Positions 34,651-42,659 of a stretch of 64,000 bases of DNA are shown piece by piece. The notes beneath the pieces are model-generated. The model was not told the origin of the DNA, ran no database searches, and saw nothing but the letters and a program-made list of their open reading frames with translations. Each line of letters opens with the position of its first letter. Position 1 is the first letter of the stretch. Source of the DNA: Fidelibacterota bacterium MT.SAG.3 (GTDB taxonomy: Bacteria > Fidelibacterota > SORT01); NCBI GenBank assembly GCA_004402895.1, contig SORT01000007.1:1-64000 (forward strand). The letters run 5' to 3'. Both the position numbers and the translations under genes were made by a program.

Positions 34651-35444
34651 TTGGTTATAACGATAGGCACATGGATCGTGTCGCTTTTTACTCCAGAGAA
34701 ATCTTCAGCCTTTATGAAAAATGTCCATATTCCAATTCTGACTGTGGATGTAGTTGGCTGTTTCACGGAGTAAATACCATCTCCGGCAGTTCGATCACCC
34801 GATAAGCCATCGTCCCGAAAAAAGAAGGATGGGCTTTGAACCAGCTCCGAGTCAGGCGCGAGAGCATCGTACGTCACTTTCCGAATATCGGCAAGCCCAT
34901 TAGAGTCGGAGACAGACATTTCTATAAAGATGGTATCACCCGCAGCTATAGTATCGGTAGAGGATAAAAAACTTAGTTGAGGCCGATAGTTCGTGATATC
35001 CAACAGCAGTTCGAAATTATCAGCAGCATTAGAATCAAAATCATACGCGGAAATCAGAAACCGGAAACTTCCAAGCCCGGAATCAGTGAGTGAATGGGAG
35101 AGAAGAGCTGAAAATCTCCCGTCTCCGCGGATAATGTCGCCGTTGATCCCACTGTCATTCAGCGCGCCGGTGAGAGAATCGTTTCGTCCAGTTTTGAACG
35201 CTTTATATGTTACCGAGGCAACAGTTGACAGACCCTGTGGGTCCGATAAAAGAGCTTCTAAGAAAAAACGCTGCGTGATATCATTATATTCAGCCCGAAC
35301 ACTGTCAATAGACGGCGAAACGGATAGAGTGTCGGTGTCGTCTGTTTCGATAGGGAAATTCTCTTCGCAGGAACTGACCAACACAAAAAGTGAAATCAGC
35401 ACGACGAGTGTTCGCACCTGAGTATAAAAATATGTTTTATTCAT
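34647..35444 (-). CDS. Lipoprotein with two Ig-like (choice-of-anchor X-type) domains
   Basis: A 265-residue predicted lipoprotein with lipobox V-S-S-C after a single hydrophobic segment. The mature part holds two similar beta-rich units, each with a D-x-x-G-L-x-x-(I/V)-x-x-V-T-Y strand (PQGLSTVASVTYKAF and SNGLADIRKVTYDAL) followed by a GDGRFS or GDGIYS loop. This repeat is typical of choice-of-anchor X/Ig-like domains in secreted FCB proteins. The ATG at 35444 is preferred over a TTG at 35462. Its stop codon overlaps the next gene, and it opens the surface operon that also encodes the propeller and PorV-like proteins. Confidence 0.83.
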   Translation of the reverse strand: MNKTYFYTQVRTLVVLISLFVLVSSCEENFPIETDDTDTLSVSPSIDSVRAEYNDITQRFFLEALLSDPQGLSTVASVTYKAFKTGRNDSLTGALNDSGINGDIIRGDGRFSALLSHSLTDSGLGSFRFLISAYDFDSNAADNFELLLDITNYRPQLSFLSSTDTIAAGDTIFIEMSVSDSNGLADIRKVTYDALAPDSELVQSPSFFFRDDGLSGDRTAGDGIYSVKQPTTSTVRIGIWTFFIKAEDFSGVKSDTIHVPIVITN

Positions 35445-35614
35445 CGTAAAAATTTCGGGCAAATATACATGGAGTTAATGGAATTGTCAAGCCGAATAAG
35501 AATTGCAAATGGATTGTCCCTCAAATAGCTTGAATAATCCCGATTTCATTAAAGCTTGCGAAATGCAACCTAAAGGTTTAAACTCTCGTAACTGGTTTTA
35601 TAAAATTGTTAATA

Positions 35615-35932
35615 ATGAAAAATATTATGCACATACTTCTTATTCTGATAATCACCGCAATGGGCGCATTGCAGTTTCTCGACCATCATTCACTATGGGG
35701 GAATAATGAGCTTACGCTCTCCTCATGTGAAGAAGAAGAGCATAGTCATTCCAACAGCGTGAGAGACCATGTTTGCTTGTCAGCAAGAAGACATCAATCA
35801 GACGCAATTCTCATTTCGGAACAATTTACGCATCGGCACGCTGAATTATCTCAACCGGTCTATTCAGAAAATCTGATCCTGAACGACCGATATTTTGCAT
35901 CTCTCTTTGTTGAGAGAGCTCCCCCAGCTTAG
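35615..35932 (+). CDS. Small His-rich exported protein at the head of the metal-uptake cluster
   Basis: About 105 residues. The first 20 form a hydrophobic signal or membrane segment (HILLILIITAMGALQF); the rest is polar with many metal-binding side chains: LDHHS, CEEEEHSHSN, ARRHQ and FTHRHAE, plus two Cys. I do not recognise a family, but the composition and the position just before a porin, a ZnuA-like and a ZnuB-like gene suggest a periplasmic metal-binding or sensing protein. The start is uncertain (ATG at 35615 or 35624, or a TTG at 35606). It lies divergently from the surface operon. Confidence 0.55.
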   Translation: MKNIMHILLILIITAMGALQFLDHHSLWGNNELTLSSCEEEEHSHSNSVRDHVCLSARRHQSDAILISEQFTHRHAELSQPVYSENLILNDRYFASLFVERAPPA

Positions 35933-36013
35933 AACTACTCTAATATCTTCCGAATAAATAATTGATTTTCTAATTGTCCGCATGATGCATCGCGGATCAA
36001 ACGGAGTAATATT

Positions 36014-37216
36014 TTGAAACTATTATCTTTGATTTTATTAATACTCAGCCTGAGCTCTACAACGCTGTATGCTCAGCAAAACGAAGCTGAAAGTTCCGCA
36101 GCTGACAGCGCAGATGCCGCCTTAGAAGCGGAATTAGCTAAAATGATGCTGCAGGAGAAAAGTTCATCAAAGCCGGCTTTGCAATCAGTCGTGCAGTTTC
36201 CAACCACGGCCGGTGGAGGGATAAGCAATATGAACCCGAATATCGGGCTGATCAGTAAATTCAGCGGAGATGCTTTGGCAAATGGTGAAGCAGAGATCGG
36301 CGAAGGAGAGCGATCCCCTGAAGGGTTTAACTTTCACGAAGTCGAGCTCTCTTTTCAGATGGTAATTGACCCCTACGCCCGCGCGGATTTCTTTATAGCG
36401 TTTCTTCCCGAAGAAGGAGAGGTGGAACTGGAGGAGGCGTTTATCACGGTTTTTTCTCTGCCGTTTGACCTGAGAGCAAAGGCGGGAATAATTCGGACGA
36501 AGTTTGGCAGATTGAATCCGATCCATCCGCCTGAAGTAGTCTTTGTAGACTATCCGCTGCCGTTGGAAATGTATTTCGGCGGAGAAGGATTGGTCGGCAC
36601 GGGAGTTTCCATGAGCTACCTCATACCTAATAAATGGGACCTCTTTTGGGAGGCGACATTTGAGGTGACAAACGGCGACAACGATATGATATTCAACGGG
36701 AATTCAACGAACGATATGGCGTATAACGGACATTTCAGTTCTTTCTTCAATTTAGGCGATAACTCCGCATTACTGCTCGGCGGCACTGCCATGACCGGCA
36801 TTAATGATGATTTAGGGCTGTATAGAACGAATGTTTACGGGATAGACCTCACCTACAAATGGAAACCGCTGCGGAGACAGCTTTACAAGTCTTTTACCTG
36901 GCAGACAGAATTCTTTTTCCTGAACAGGGAGGAAGCAGCACCTGAAAGCATAAAAGCAACCGGTTTTTATTCGTATATGGAATATCAACTCGGAATACGA
37001 TGGTTTGTTCTCGGACGGTATGACAGGGCTGAATTAACGGATAACTCGGGAAATGCCGATGAGAAATATGTAGCGGCATTAACCTACTTCCCGAGCAATT
37101 TTCAAACTATTAGATTACAATCCACTACAAGCAAAGATTTTACCGGAGAGAGCAGCACACTTGTGTCTCTGCAGTGGAATTTCGTAATCGGCGCTCACGG
37201 CGCACATATATATTAA
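36014..37216 (+). CDS. Outer-membrane porin-like protein of the metal-uptake cluster
   Basis: A 400-residue protein whose signal peptide ends TLYA|Q (Gln21). After an Ala/Ser/Glu-rich helical linker (about 22-55) comes a predicted beta-barrel with aromatic-rich strands, for example RADFFIAFLPEE, KAGIIRTKFGRLNP and TWQTEFFFLN. It ends GAHIY, an aromatic terminus. The fold resembles phosphate-selective or OprO/P-like porins. The TTG start has CGGAG 7 bases upstream. The ZnuA-like gene starts 11 bases after it, so it is likely to bring the metal or its chelate across the outer membrane for that system. Confidence 0.8.
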   Translation: MKLLSLILLILSLSSTTLYAQQNEAESSAADSADAALEAELAKMMLQEKSSSKPALQSVVQFPTTAGGGISNMNPNIGLISKFSGDALANGEAEIGEGERSPEGFNFHEVELSFQMVIDPYARADFFIAFLPEEGEVELEEAFITVFSLPFDLRAKAGIIRTKFGRLNPIHPPEVVFVDYPLPLEMYFGGEGLVGTGVSMSYLIPNKWDLFWEATFEVTNGDNDMIFNGNSTNDMAYNGHFSSFFNLGDNSALLLGGTAMTGINDDLGLYRTNVYGIDLTYKWKPLRRQLYKSFTWQTEFFFLNREEAAPESIKATGFYSYMEYQLGIRWFVLGRYDRAELTDNSGNADEKYVAALTYFPSNFQTIRLQSTTSKDFTGESSTLVSLQWNFVIGAHGAHIY

Positions 37217-37227
37217 ACGGAGTATTA

Positions 37228-38163
37228 ATGATGAATAGAATTAAAAAATTACTGTTTTCAATTATCCTGCTGATGACAGTTTCAAATGTAGAAGCAAAGA
37301 TACGCGTAGTCTCCACTTTGCCGAACTTCAGCGCGATAGCCAAAGAGATAGGCGGTGATAAAATAGAGGTGACAACTATTGCAAAAGGGTATCAAAATCC
37401 TCACTTTATTGATCCGAAGCCAAGTTTCATAATTAAGATGAAAAAAGCTGATATATTGGTATGGGCCGGTTTGGACCTCGAAATATATTGGCTGACGCCG
37501 CTGCTTGAAAACTCCCGTAATTCGAATATTATGTGGGGTGCGCCGGGAAATGTTGATGCCTCAAAGGGTGTGTCCCTTCTTGAAGTACCCAACATCCCTG
37601 CCGCGCAACTCAGAGCAGGCGGCGACATACATGTTTATGGAAATCCTCATTATTGGCATGATCCGCAGAACGGAAAGATTATTGCACGGAATATTTATGA
37701 TGCTTTCGTAAATGCATCTCCAAAGGATGCGGAATATTTTAAACGGAATTTAGAGGATTTCAACTCGAGATTGGACAGATCCATCAAAAAATGGCTGAAA
37801 TTGATGGAACCGTTTAAGGGATGGAAAATAATTGCCTACCACAATTCGTGGCCATATTTGGAAGCTCGGTTCGGTTTTGTGATCGTCGATTTCGTAGAGC
37901 CGAAACCTGGAATACCCCCAAGTCCGAATCATTTAGTGAAAGTAATTAAAAAGATGCGAAATCAGAATATTAAAATAATTATCATCTCACCGTATTTCAG
38001 TAATAAGCCGGCGAAGGTTCTTGCCGACAAAGTGGATGGACAAGTTGTTTTGGTAGCCCCAAGTGTCGGTGCATTTGAAGGCGTGGATAGCTACTTTGAT
38101 CTGTTTGATTATAATTTAGGATCATTGGTGGACGCCTTCAAGTCTATCGATTCGGAAAATTAA
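37228..38163 (+). CDS. Metal ABC transporter substrate-binding protein (ZnuA-like)
   Basis: A 311-residue periplasmic cluster A-I binding protein for Zn or Mn. I choose the ATG at 37228 because GGAG lies 5 bases upstream; a reading from 37174 would overlap the porin gene. The signal peptide ends VEA|K. Likely metal ligands are His59 (NPHFIDPKPS), His141 (NPHYWHDP) and His205 (AYHNSW); a three-His set favours zinc over manganese. The Asp/His-rich loop found in many ZnuA proteins is absent. The permease follows after 46 bases, but no ATP-binding subunit is encoded nearby. Confidence 0.9.
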   Translation: MMNRIKKLLFSIILLMTVSNVEAKIRVVSTLPNFSAIAKEIGGDKIEVTTIAKGYQNPHFIDPKPSFIIKMKKADILVWAGLDLEIYWLTPLLENSRNSNIMWGAPGNVDASKGVSLLEVPNIPAAQLRAGGDIHVYGNPHYWHDPQNGKIIARNIYDAFVNASPKDAEYFKRNLEDFNSRLDRSIKKWLKLMEPFKGWKIIAYHNSWPYLEARFGFVIVDFVEPKPGIPPSPNHLVKVIKKMRNQNIKIIIISPYFSNKPAKVLADKVDGQVVLVAPSVGAFEGVDSYFDLFDYNLGSLVDAFKSIDSEN

Positions 38164-38209
38164 ACAGTCGTATTATAACCTGAAACAGCTTTAAATAGGA
38201 GATAAAAAG

Positions 38210-39034
38210 GTGCTCGAACTAATTTCATTACCATTATTAGCCGGATTTATTCTGGTTGCCATTCACTCATATCTCGGAATTCATATCGTTGAGCGAAAAG
38301 TAATATTCGTGGATCTTGCGCTCGCCCAAATCGCAGCAGCCGGTGCTGGTATCGGTGTGCTGTTAGGCTATGAATTAGGCGGAATAGAGACCTTTTTTAC
38401 GGCTCTGTTTTTCACATTCATCGGAGCGGGGATATTCGCTGCAACCAGAATGCGCAAGGAAGTGGTACCGCAGGAAGCGATAATAGGGATAGTATATGCC
38501 GTTTCAGCAGCGGCTTTCATTTTACTGATGGACAGAGCCCCGAATGGGGCAGAGGAAGTGAAAGGAATGCTTGTCGGCTATATTCTTCTCGTAAACTGGG
38601 ATGATATAATCAGATTGGCTTCTCTTTATACCGTGATAGGAGTATTCCATTATTTTGTTCGCAATCGAATGATAAAAATATCACAAGATCCTGAAGGCGC
38701 TTTCAAAGAAGGTATTAACGTCCGATTATGGGATTTTATATTTTACATTTCGTTCGGTTTTGTGGTAACAACTGCCGTGCAGGTTGCCGGAGTATTGCTC
38801 GTTTTCGCCTATTTGGTCGTTCCCGCAGTTAGCGCGATGTTGTTTACAGGCGATTTCAAGAAACGACTTATCATCGGATGGTCGCTCGGATTATTGGGAA
38901 ATTTTCTCGGTATGTTTTTTTCGGTGCAGTTTGATCTGCCGACCGGTGCGGCGATTGTGACCACATTCGGGCTGATAATAGCGGCAGCGGGGTTGTTCAA
39001 GTATTTGAGAGATCGGTTTTTGTTGAAGATGTGA
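38210..39034 (+). CDS. Metal ABC transporter permease (ZnuB-like, ABC-3 family)
   Basis: A 274-residue inner-membrane permease with about eight predicted helices. ABC-3 features are present: HSYLGIHIVERKVIFVDLAL near the N-terminus, where other members have G-x-H(I/V)-x-x-R-x-x-x-F-x-D-A-(I/L), and VAGVLLVFAYLVVPAVSA (about 200-217). The GTG start has AGGAGAT 7 bases upstream. It pairs with the ZnuA-like gene before it. The ATPase (ZnuC) that should drive it is not in the window, so it must be supplied from elsewhere in the genome. Confidence 0.9.
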   Translation: MLELISLPLLAGFILVAIHSYLGIHIVERKVIFVDLALAQIAAAGAGIGVLLGYELGGIETFFTALFFTFIGAGIFAATRMRKEVVPQEAIIGIVYAVSAAAFILLMDRAPNGAEEVKGMLVGYILLVNWDDIIRLASLYTVIGVFHYFVRNRMIKISQDPEGAFKEGINVRLWDFIFYISFGFVVTTAVQVAGVLLVFAYLVVPAVSAMLFTGDFKKRLIIGWSLGLLGNFLGMFFSVQFDLPTGAAIVTTFGLIIAAAGLFKYLRDRFLLKM

Positions 39035-39058
39035 CAGGAAGGTTTAAAAATATAAAAG

Positions 39059-39079
39059 GGTAATGCTGAATCCATTACC
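39059..39079 (+). terminator. Hairpin after the metal permease gene
   Basis: GGTAATG (39059-39065) pairs with CATTACC (39073-39079) around a 7-base loop. It is 25 bases after the permease stop codon. There is no T-run, so it may be only a weak terminator. Confidence 0.35.
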
Positions 39080-39119
39080 ACTTGATGTTATGTGACTTCG
39101 GCTCTTAAGTTTGAAGCTA

Positions 39120-39569
39120 ATGAACTTTCAGCTGATTAGATCAAAATTGTTTTCACATCGATTTTTTAAGTTCAGCGCTGTTGGGTTTTCAGGTCTTATA
39201 GTTAACATGTCTTTACTCTGGTTTTTTACAGAACTGATCGGTTTGTATTATCTATTTGCGTCCCTGCTTTCAATAGAGTTGTCGGTAATAAATAACTTCA
39301 TCTGGAACGATCTGTGGACTTGGGGCGATAGACCAAAATCGGGGGGCTGGGGATACTTTAAACGATTGCTGAAGTATAATCTTTCTGCGAGCGTTGCAGC
39401 TGTTATCGGGAATTTATTAGTTCTTGCGGTTCTTAAGGAGCAGTTCGGCTGGAATTATTTACTGGCTAATTTGGTAGGAATAGCCGTAGCTGTAATGATA
39501 AATTATTACATTAATGATCGCTGGACCTTCCGTGATAAGCAGGAAGAGATAGAAGCAGAAAATTTCTGA
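39120..39569 (+). CDS. GtrA family membrane protein
   Basis: A 149-residue protein with four membrane helices of the GtrA/DPMS family, which flip or carry lipid-linked sugars or act with glycosyltransferases in surface polysaccharide modification. Helix 1 carries FSAVGFSGLIVNM, and the family's N-x-x-x-x-x-x-W motifs appear as SVINNFIWNDLWTW and later NYYINDRWTF. The ATG at 39120 is preferred over a TTG three codons earlier. No glycosyltransferase gene is adjacent, so its sugar donor is unknown. Confidence 0.88.
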   Translation: MNFQLIRSKLFSHRFFKFSAVGFSGLIVNMSLLWFFTELIGLYYLFASLLSIELSVINNFIWNDLWTWGDRPKSGGWGYFKRLLKYNLSASVAAVIGNLLVLAVLKEQFGWNYLLANLVGIAVAVMINYYINDRWTFRDKQEEIEAENF

Positions 39570-39615
39570 GAATAAAACTTAGTATCGCAAATTTTTAATA
39601 TGAGGAAACAATTTT

Positions 39616-40767
39616 ATGGATTTTAGATTACCCGAAGAAGTCGAGATGCTCAGAGAGATGGCTAAGAAATTTACCGACAAAGAAATTCGTCCTTTAGCGG
39701 ATCAGATCGACCGTGAAGAAAAGATTCCGAAAGAGTTGATAAAGAAACTAAGCAAAACAGGATTAATGAGCGTTATCATTCCACCGGAATACGGGGGAGG
39801 GGGATTCGGTGAACTCGGTTATTGCGCCATGCAGGAGGAGATCGCCCAAGGATGCGCCTCTACGGCTACTTTCCTCGGAGCGCATCTGTCAATTGGAGCT
39901 CAGACTCTGATCCTGTTCGGCTCAGAAGAAATAAAGAAAAAATATCTGCCGAGCCTTGCGACAGGCGAGTTTATTGCGGCTTATTCTCTTACTGAAGCGG
40001 GTTCCGGTTCAGACGCGGCAGCTATGAAGTCAAAGGCGATTTTCGACGGCAGCGATTGGGTTTTGAACGGTACGAAGATTTGGGTGACCAATGGGACTAT
40101 TGCCGACGTCATAGTCGTTTATGCTAAAATGGAAAAAGATGGAGAGGATTTGGGACCGGGCGCATTCGTGATAGAGACGAGTAAAGAAGGATTTAAGGTA
40201 GACAAGAAGGAAGAGAAGATGGGGATAAGGGGATCGGAAACCGCAGCCATAAGCTTCCACGATTACCATATCCCAAAGCAAAATCTTTTAGGTGAACCGG
40301 GGCAGGGCTTTAAGATAGCTCTTTCCATTCTTGATGTCGGCAGGCTCGGGTTAGGAGCTACGACCCTCGGACAGGCTAAGGAAGCGCTGAGGCTGAGTAC
40401 GGAATACGCGAAACAACGTGAACAATTCGGTCAGCCGATAGCAGAATTTCAGGCTATACAATGGAAATTAGCGGATATGACAACCGACATATATGCTATG
40501 GAAAGTATGCTCTACCGGACTGCTGCCGACTATGACGCCGGAAAAAGAGTTACGAGAGAAGCTTCGATAGTTAAACTGTATTGCTCTGAGGCGCTCGACA
40601 GGATAGTTGACCATGCGGTTCAGATACACGGTGGTATGGGTTACTCGCGCGAGCTGAAAATAGAGCGGATGTATCGTGATGCCCGTATCAATAAGATATT
40701 TGAAGGTACCAACGAGATACAACGTATAGTCATCGCCCGCGAGACGCTTAAAAAGGGTGGGTATTAG
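39616..40767 (+). CDS. Acyl-CoA dehydrogenase
   Basis: FAD enzyme that introduces the alpha-beta double bond into an acyl-CoA and passes electrons to ETF. The 383-residue length is standard. The N-terminal helical domain is followed by AYSLTEAGSGSDAAAMKS, the beta-domain VLNGTKIWVTN, and the C-terminal IHGGMGYSRELKIERMYRDA. The catalytic base is Glu363 in FEGTNEI, at the position used by short- and medium-chain enzymes. GAGGAA lies 8 bases before the ATG. EtfA/B in this window are plausible acceptors, with crotonase and thiolase as downstream steps. Chain length is not predictable. Confidence 0.95.
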   Translation: MDFRLPEEVEMLREMAKKFTDKEIRPLADQIDREEKIPKELIKKLSKTGLMSVIIPPEYGGGGFGELGYCAMQEEIAQGCASTATFLGAHLSIGAQTLILFGSEEIKKKYLPSLATGEFIAAYSLTEAGSGSDAAAMKSKAIFDGSDWVLNGTKIWVTNGTIADVIVVYAKMEKDGEDLGPGAFVIETSKEGFKVDKKEEKMGIRGSETAAISFHDYHIPKQNLLGEPGQGFKIALSILDVGRLGLGATTLGQAKEALRLSTEYAKQREQFGQPIAEFQAIQWKLADMTTDIYAMESMLYRTAADYDAGKRVTREASIVKLYCSEALDRIVDHAVQIHGGMGYSRELKIERMYRDARINKIFEGTNEIQRIVIARETLKKGGY

Positions 40768-40822
40768 GGCTTTGTAGGGCTGGGCGTCAGGGCTCCAAAG
40801 GAGTGTTTTCGACACAAGCCCT
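40766..40822. terminator. Inverted repeat in a convergent gap
   Basis: AGGGCTT starting in the acyl-CoA dehydrogenase stop codon (40766) pairs with AAGCCCT (40816-40822). Between them AGGGCT recurs twice more, at about 40776 and 40790, so alternative stems are possible. It lies between convergent genes and may end both transcripts; the long loop and absence of a T-run keep confidence low. Confidence 0.35.
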
Positions 40823-40848
40823 AACTACCACGGAATTTAACAGTTGAG

Positions 40849-40880
40849 ATTGGCACGTCACTTCGTTCCTCGCAATGACG
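40849..40880. repeat. Dispersed intergenic repeat of the CGTCATTGCGAGGAACGAAGTGACG type
   Basis: The complement of this stretch reads CGTCATTGCGAGGAACGAAG followed by TGACG, with terminal CGTCA/TGACG arms (40856-40860 and 40876-40880). Very similar intergenic sequences are widespread in unrelated bacterial genomes, as I recall. It lies in the gap between the convergent acyl-CoA dehydrogenase and PEBP genes; only one copy was noticed here. Confidence 0.5.
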
Positions 40881-40911
40881 ATGTATCAGCGATTTGATCT
40901 TCTCTTCTGAA

Positions 40912-41373
40912 TTATCTTGAAAAAGTTCCCATTAGCAGCGCTTCGGCGAGAATATGTCCTTGCATCGCGTTTTCGAGAGTACTTTTGTTAACGTCGTCCG
41001 TGAGTGTCAGCATCGTGTCGAGTGCGTAAAGTTTGAAGAAGTAACGATGCGGGTCTCCGGGCGGCGGGCACGGACCGCCGTAGCTTTTTTTCTCCCACGA
41101 GTTAAGCCCTTGTTTTGAACCGTCGGTCAGTGACTCGTCGGTCGGAACAGCTTCGGATAATCCTTCGGAGTCCGCCGGTATGTTATAGATTAGCCAATGA
41201 TCCCACGTACCCATAGGCGCATCGGGGTCGTCGCAGATGAGGGCAAAGCTCTTTGTTCCTTCGGGCGTGTCGCTCCAGCTGAGCGGTGGCGAGATATCCT
41301 CACCCTCGCAGGTGTAAATATCGGGAATTCTCTCTCCCTCGGTAAAGGCTGTGCTTGAAATTGTAAGACTCAT
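40912..41373 (-). CDS. YbhB/YbcL family Raf kinase inhibitor-like protein (PEBP)
   Basis: A 153-residue phosphatidylethanolamine-binding-protein fold protein of unknown cellular role. The conserved anion pocket is visible: CDDPDAPMGTWDHWLIYNIP and GGPCPPPGDPHRYFFKLYAL. I place the start at 41373 because GGAGG lies 8 bases upstream; a longer reading to 41442 would add a hydrophobic leader but has no such site. The bacterial family is mostly cytoplasmic, or periplasmic when a leader is present. It is a single gene, convergent to the acyl-CoA dehydrogenase. Confidence 0.92.
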   Translation of the reverse strand: MSLTISSTAFTEGERIPDIYTCEGEDISPPLSWSDTPEGTKSFALICDDPDAPMGTWDHWLIYNIPADSEGLSEAVPTDESLTDGSKQGLNSWEKKSYGGPCPPPGDPHRYFFKLYALDTMLTLTDDVNKSTLENAMQGHILAEALLMGTFSR

Positions 41374-41499
41374 TGTTTTATCCTCCGAATAGTTGTTCCA
41401 ACTGAATATACATATAAGAAATATAAATAATTGGAAATTCATATATTAGTGTGAGCCGGATTCGTTGACATTCGGCGGTTACTTATGTAAGTTTTAACG

Positions 41500-42111
41500 A
41501 TGAAAAAGCTCTTTTGCTTATTAATACCACTACTACTAACGGGTTGCGATGCTATTTTCGGAACGAGGGAACCTGAGGATCCGAAAGATGATATCAGCAG
41601 AAGTTTATGGCAGCAACCGACCTCGCCGGGAATCGTATTGGAAAATCTTAAGAACGCATTTTCAGAACGGAACGAGGAGAACTATCTGCGTTCTCTTGCC
41701 GATTCAACGAGTTCCGAGAGGGTGTTCCTATTTATTCCGAGCCAGGAAGCAGCGGTAAACAATCCGGGCGCTTTTCAAGGTTGGGGGTTAAACGAAGAAA
41801 GAGTATATATCAATCTGCTTTTTTCCGAATCCTCTCTTCCGGAGGGAGTAATATCGTCGTTGGAATTCACCCGCTTTGAAGAGCCTTCCATACCGTCGGA
41901 CAGCGCTCTGTTTGAAGAGATCTATGAACTCGAACTTGAGCATACTCTGGAAAACGTTCCTCCTAAGATGATGGGAATTGCCAAGTTCAGAATGGCGCGA
42001 GCCAATGACGGTAATTGGTCTATATACAGATGGGAGGATCTTACATTCAGTAGTGAAAATGACACGCTAAACCTTCCTTCCTGGAGTGAACTGAAGGCTC
42101 GTGTACAGTGA
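41500..42111 (+). CDS. Hypothetical lipoprotein, first of two tandem paralogues
   Basis: A 203-residue lipoprotein with lipobox L-T-G-C (Cys16). I do not recognise a named family. It shares a layout with the next gene: VLENLKNAFSERNEENYLRS followed by an FLFIPSQEA strand, a FQGWGLNEERVY segment, and a closing GNWSIYRWEDL. The middle is beta-rich and the fold could be NTF2-like, as in small secreted ligand-binding proteins. The GTG start of the paralogue overlaps its stop codon (GTGA), so the two are coupled and were probably produced by duplication. Confidence 0.75.
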   Translation: MKKLFCLLIPLLLTGCDAIFGTREPEDPKDDISRSLWQQPTSPGIVLENLKNAFSERNEENYLRSLADSTSSERVFLFIPSQEAAVNNPGAFQGWGLNEERVYINLLFSESSLPEGVISSLEFTRFEEPSIPSDSALFEEIYELELEHTLENVPPKMMGIAKFRMARANDGNWSIYRWEDLTFSSENDTLNLPSWSELKARVQ

Positions 42112-42659
42112 AACACCTTTTTTTATTTGGAATTACGTTCCTCTCTCTAACCTATGGATGCGCAAATCCCTTTGCTCCCCAATTAGGTGAAGTGGAAAAG
42201 GGAACCTCAGCCATATTAACAGAACGTCTCAGCCCGAACGAGGTCTTGGAAAACTTTAGATTCGCTTACATATTCGGCGATTCTCTTGTTTACAGCGAGT
42301 TAATAGATACGGGATTTGTATTCCTTTACTTCGACCCAAATGTGGAGGGCACAGGCAGATTCGACAGTTGGGGAAGGGATATAGAATTGAGGGCAACCGG
42401 CGGTCTATTCCGGGCTGTCCGCAATATCAGTCTTGAATGGAACAGCACGATCGAAGAGAAGTATTGGTCACCCGCTCCCGATTCGGTCTTTGGGAGCGTA
42501 GAATTTGAAGGAGCGATAAGCGCGAAAATATCCAAAGGATTCCAACTGAAACTCGGCTCTGAAATACAGCTCGCCGGGACGGCGGTTTTTTCCTTTGAAA
42601 AGGAAAAGAGGGGAGATGGTTGGAGGATTGTTAGGTGGGTCGATGAATCGATTTTCTAA
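42108..42659 (+). CDS. Hypothetical lipoprotein, second of two tandem paralogues
   Basis: A 183-residue predicted lipoprotein (L-T-Y-G-C, Cys18). Compared with its neighbour it has VLENFRFAYIFGDSLVYSEL, then FVFLYFDPNVEG, DSWGRDIEL, and a final GWRIVRWVDESIF, matching the neighbour block by block at low identity. Function unknown; an NTF2-like fold is possible. It overlaps the upstream paralogue by 4 bases and the downstream deacetylase gene by 17, so all three are one translational unit. Confidence 0.75.
   Translation: MKHLFLFGITFLSLTYGCANPFAPQLGEVEKGTSAILTERLSPNEVLENFRFAYIFGDSLVYSELIDTGFVFLYFDPNVEGTGRFDSWGRDIELRATGGLFRAVRNISLEWNSTIEEKYWSPAPDSVFGSVEFEGAISAKISKGFQLKLGSEIQLAGTAVFSFEKEKRGDGWRIVRWVDESIF

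Noticed and set aside
35503-35706. Frame of 67 codons overlapping the His-rich protein
   Set aside because: It has no signal, motif or ribosome-binding site and overlaps the more plausible frame with a signal segment and metal-binding residues.
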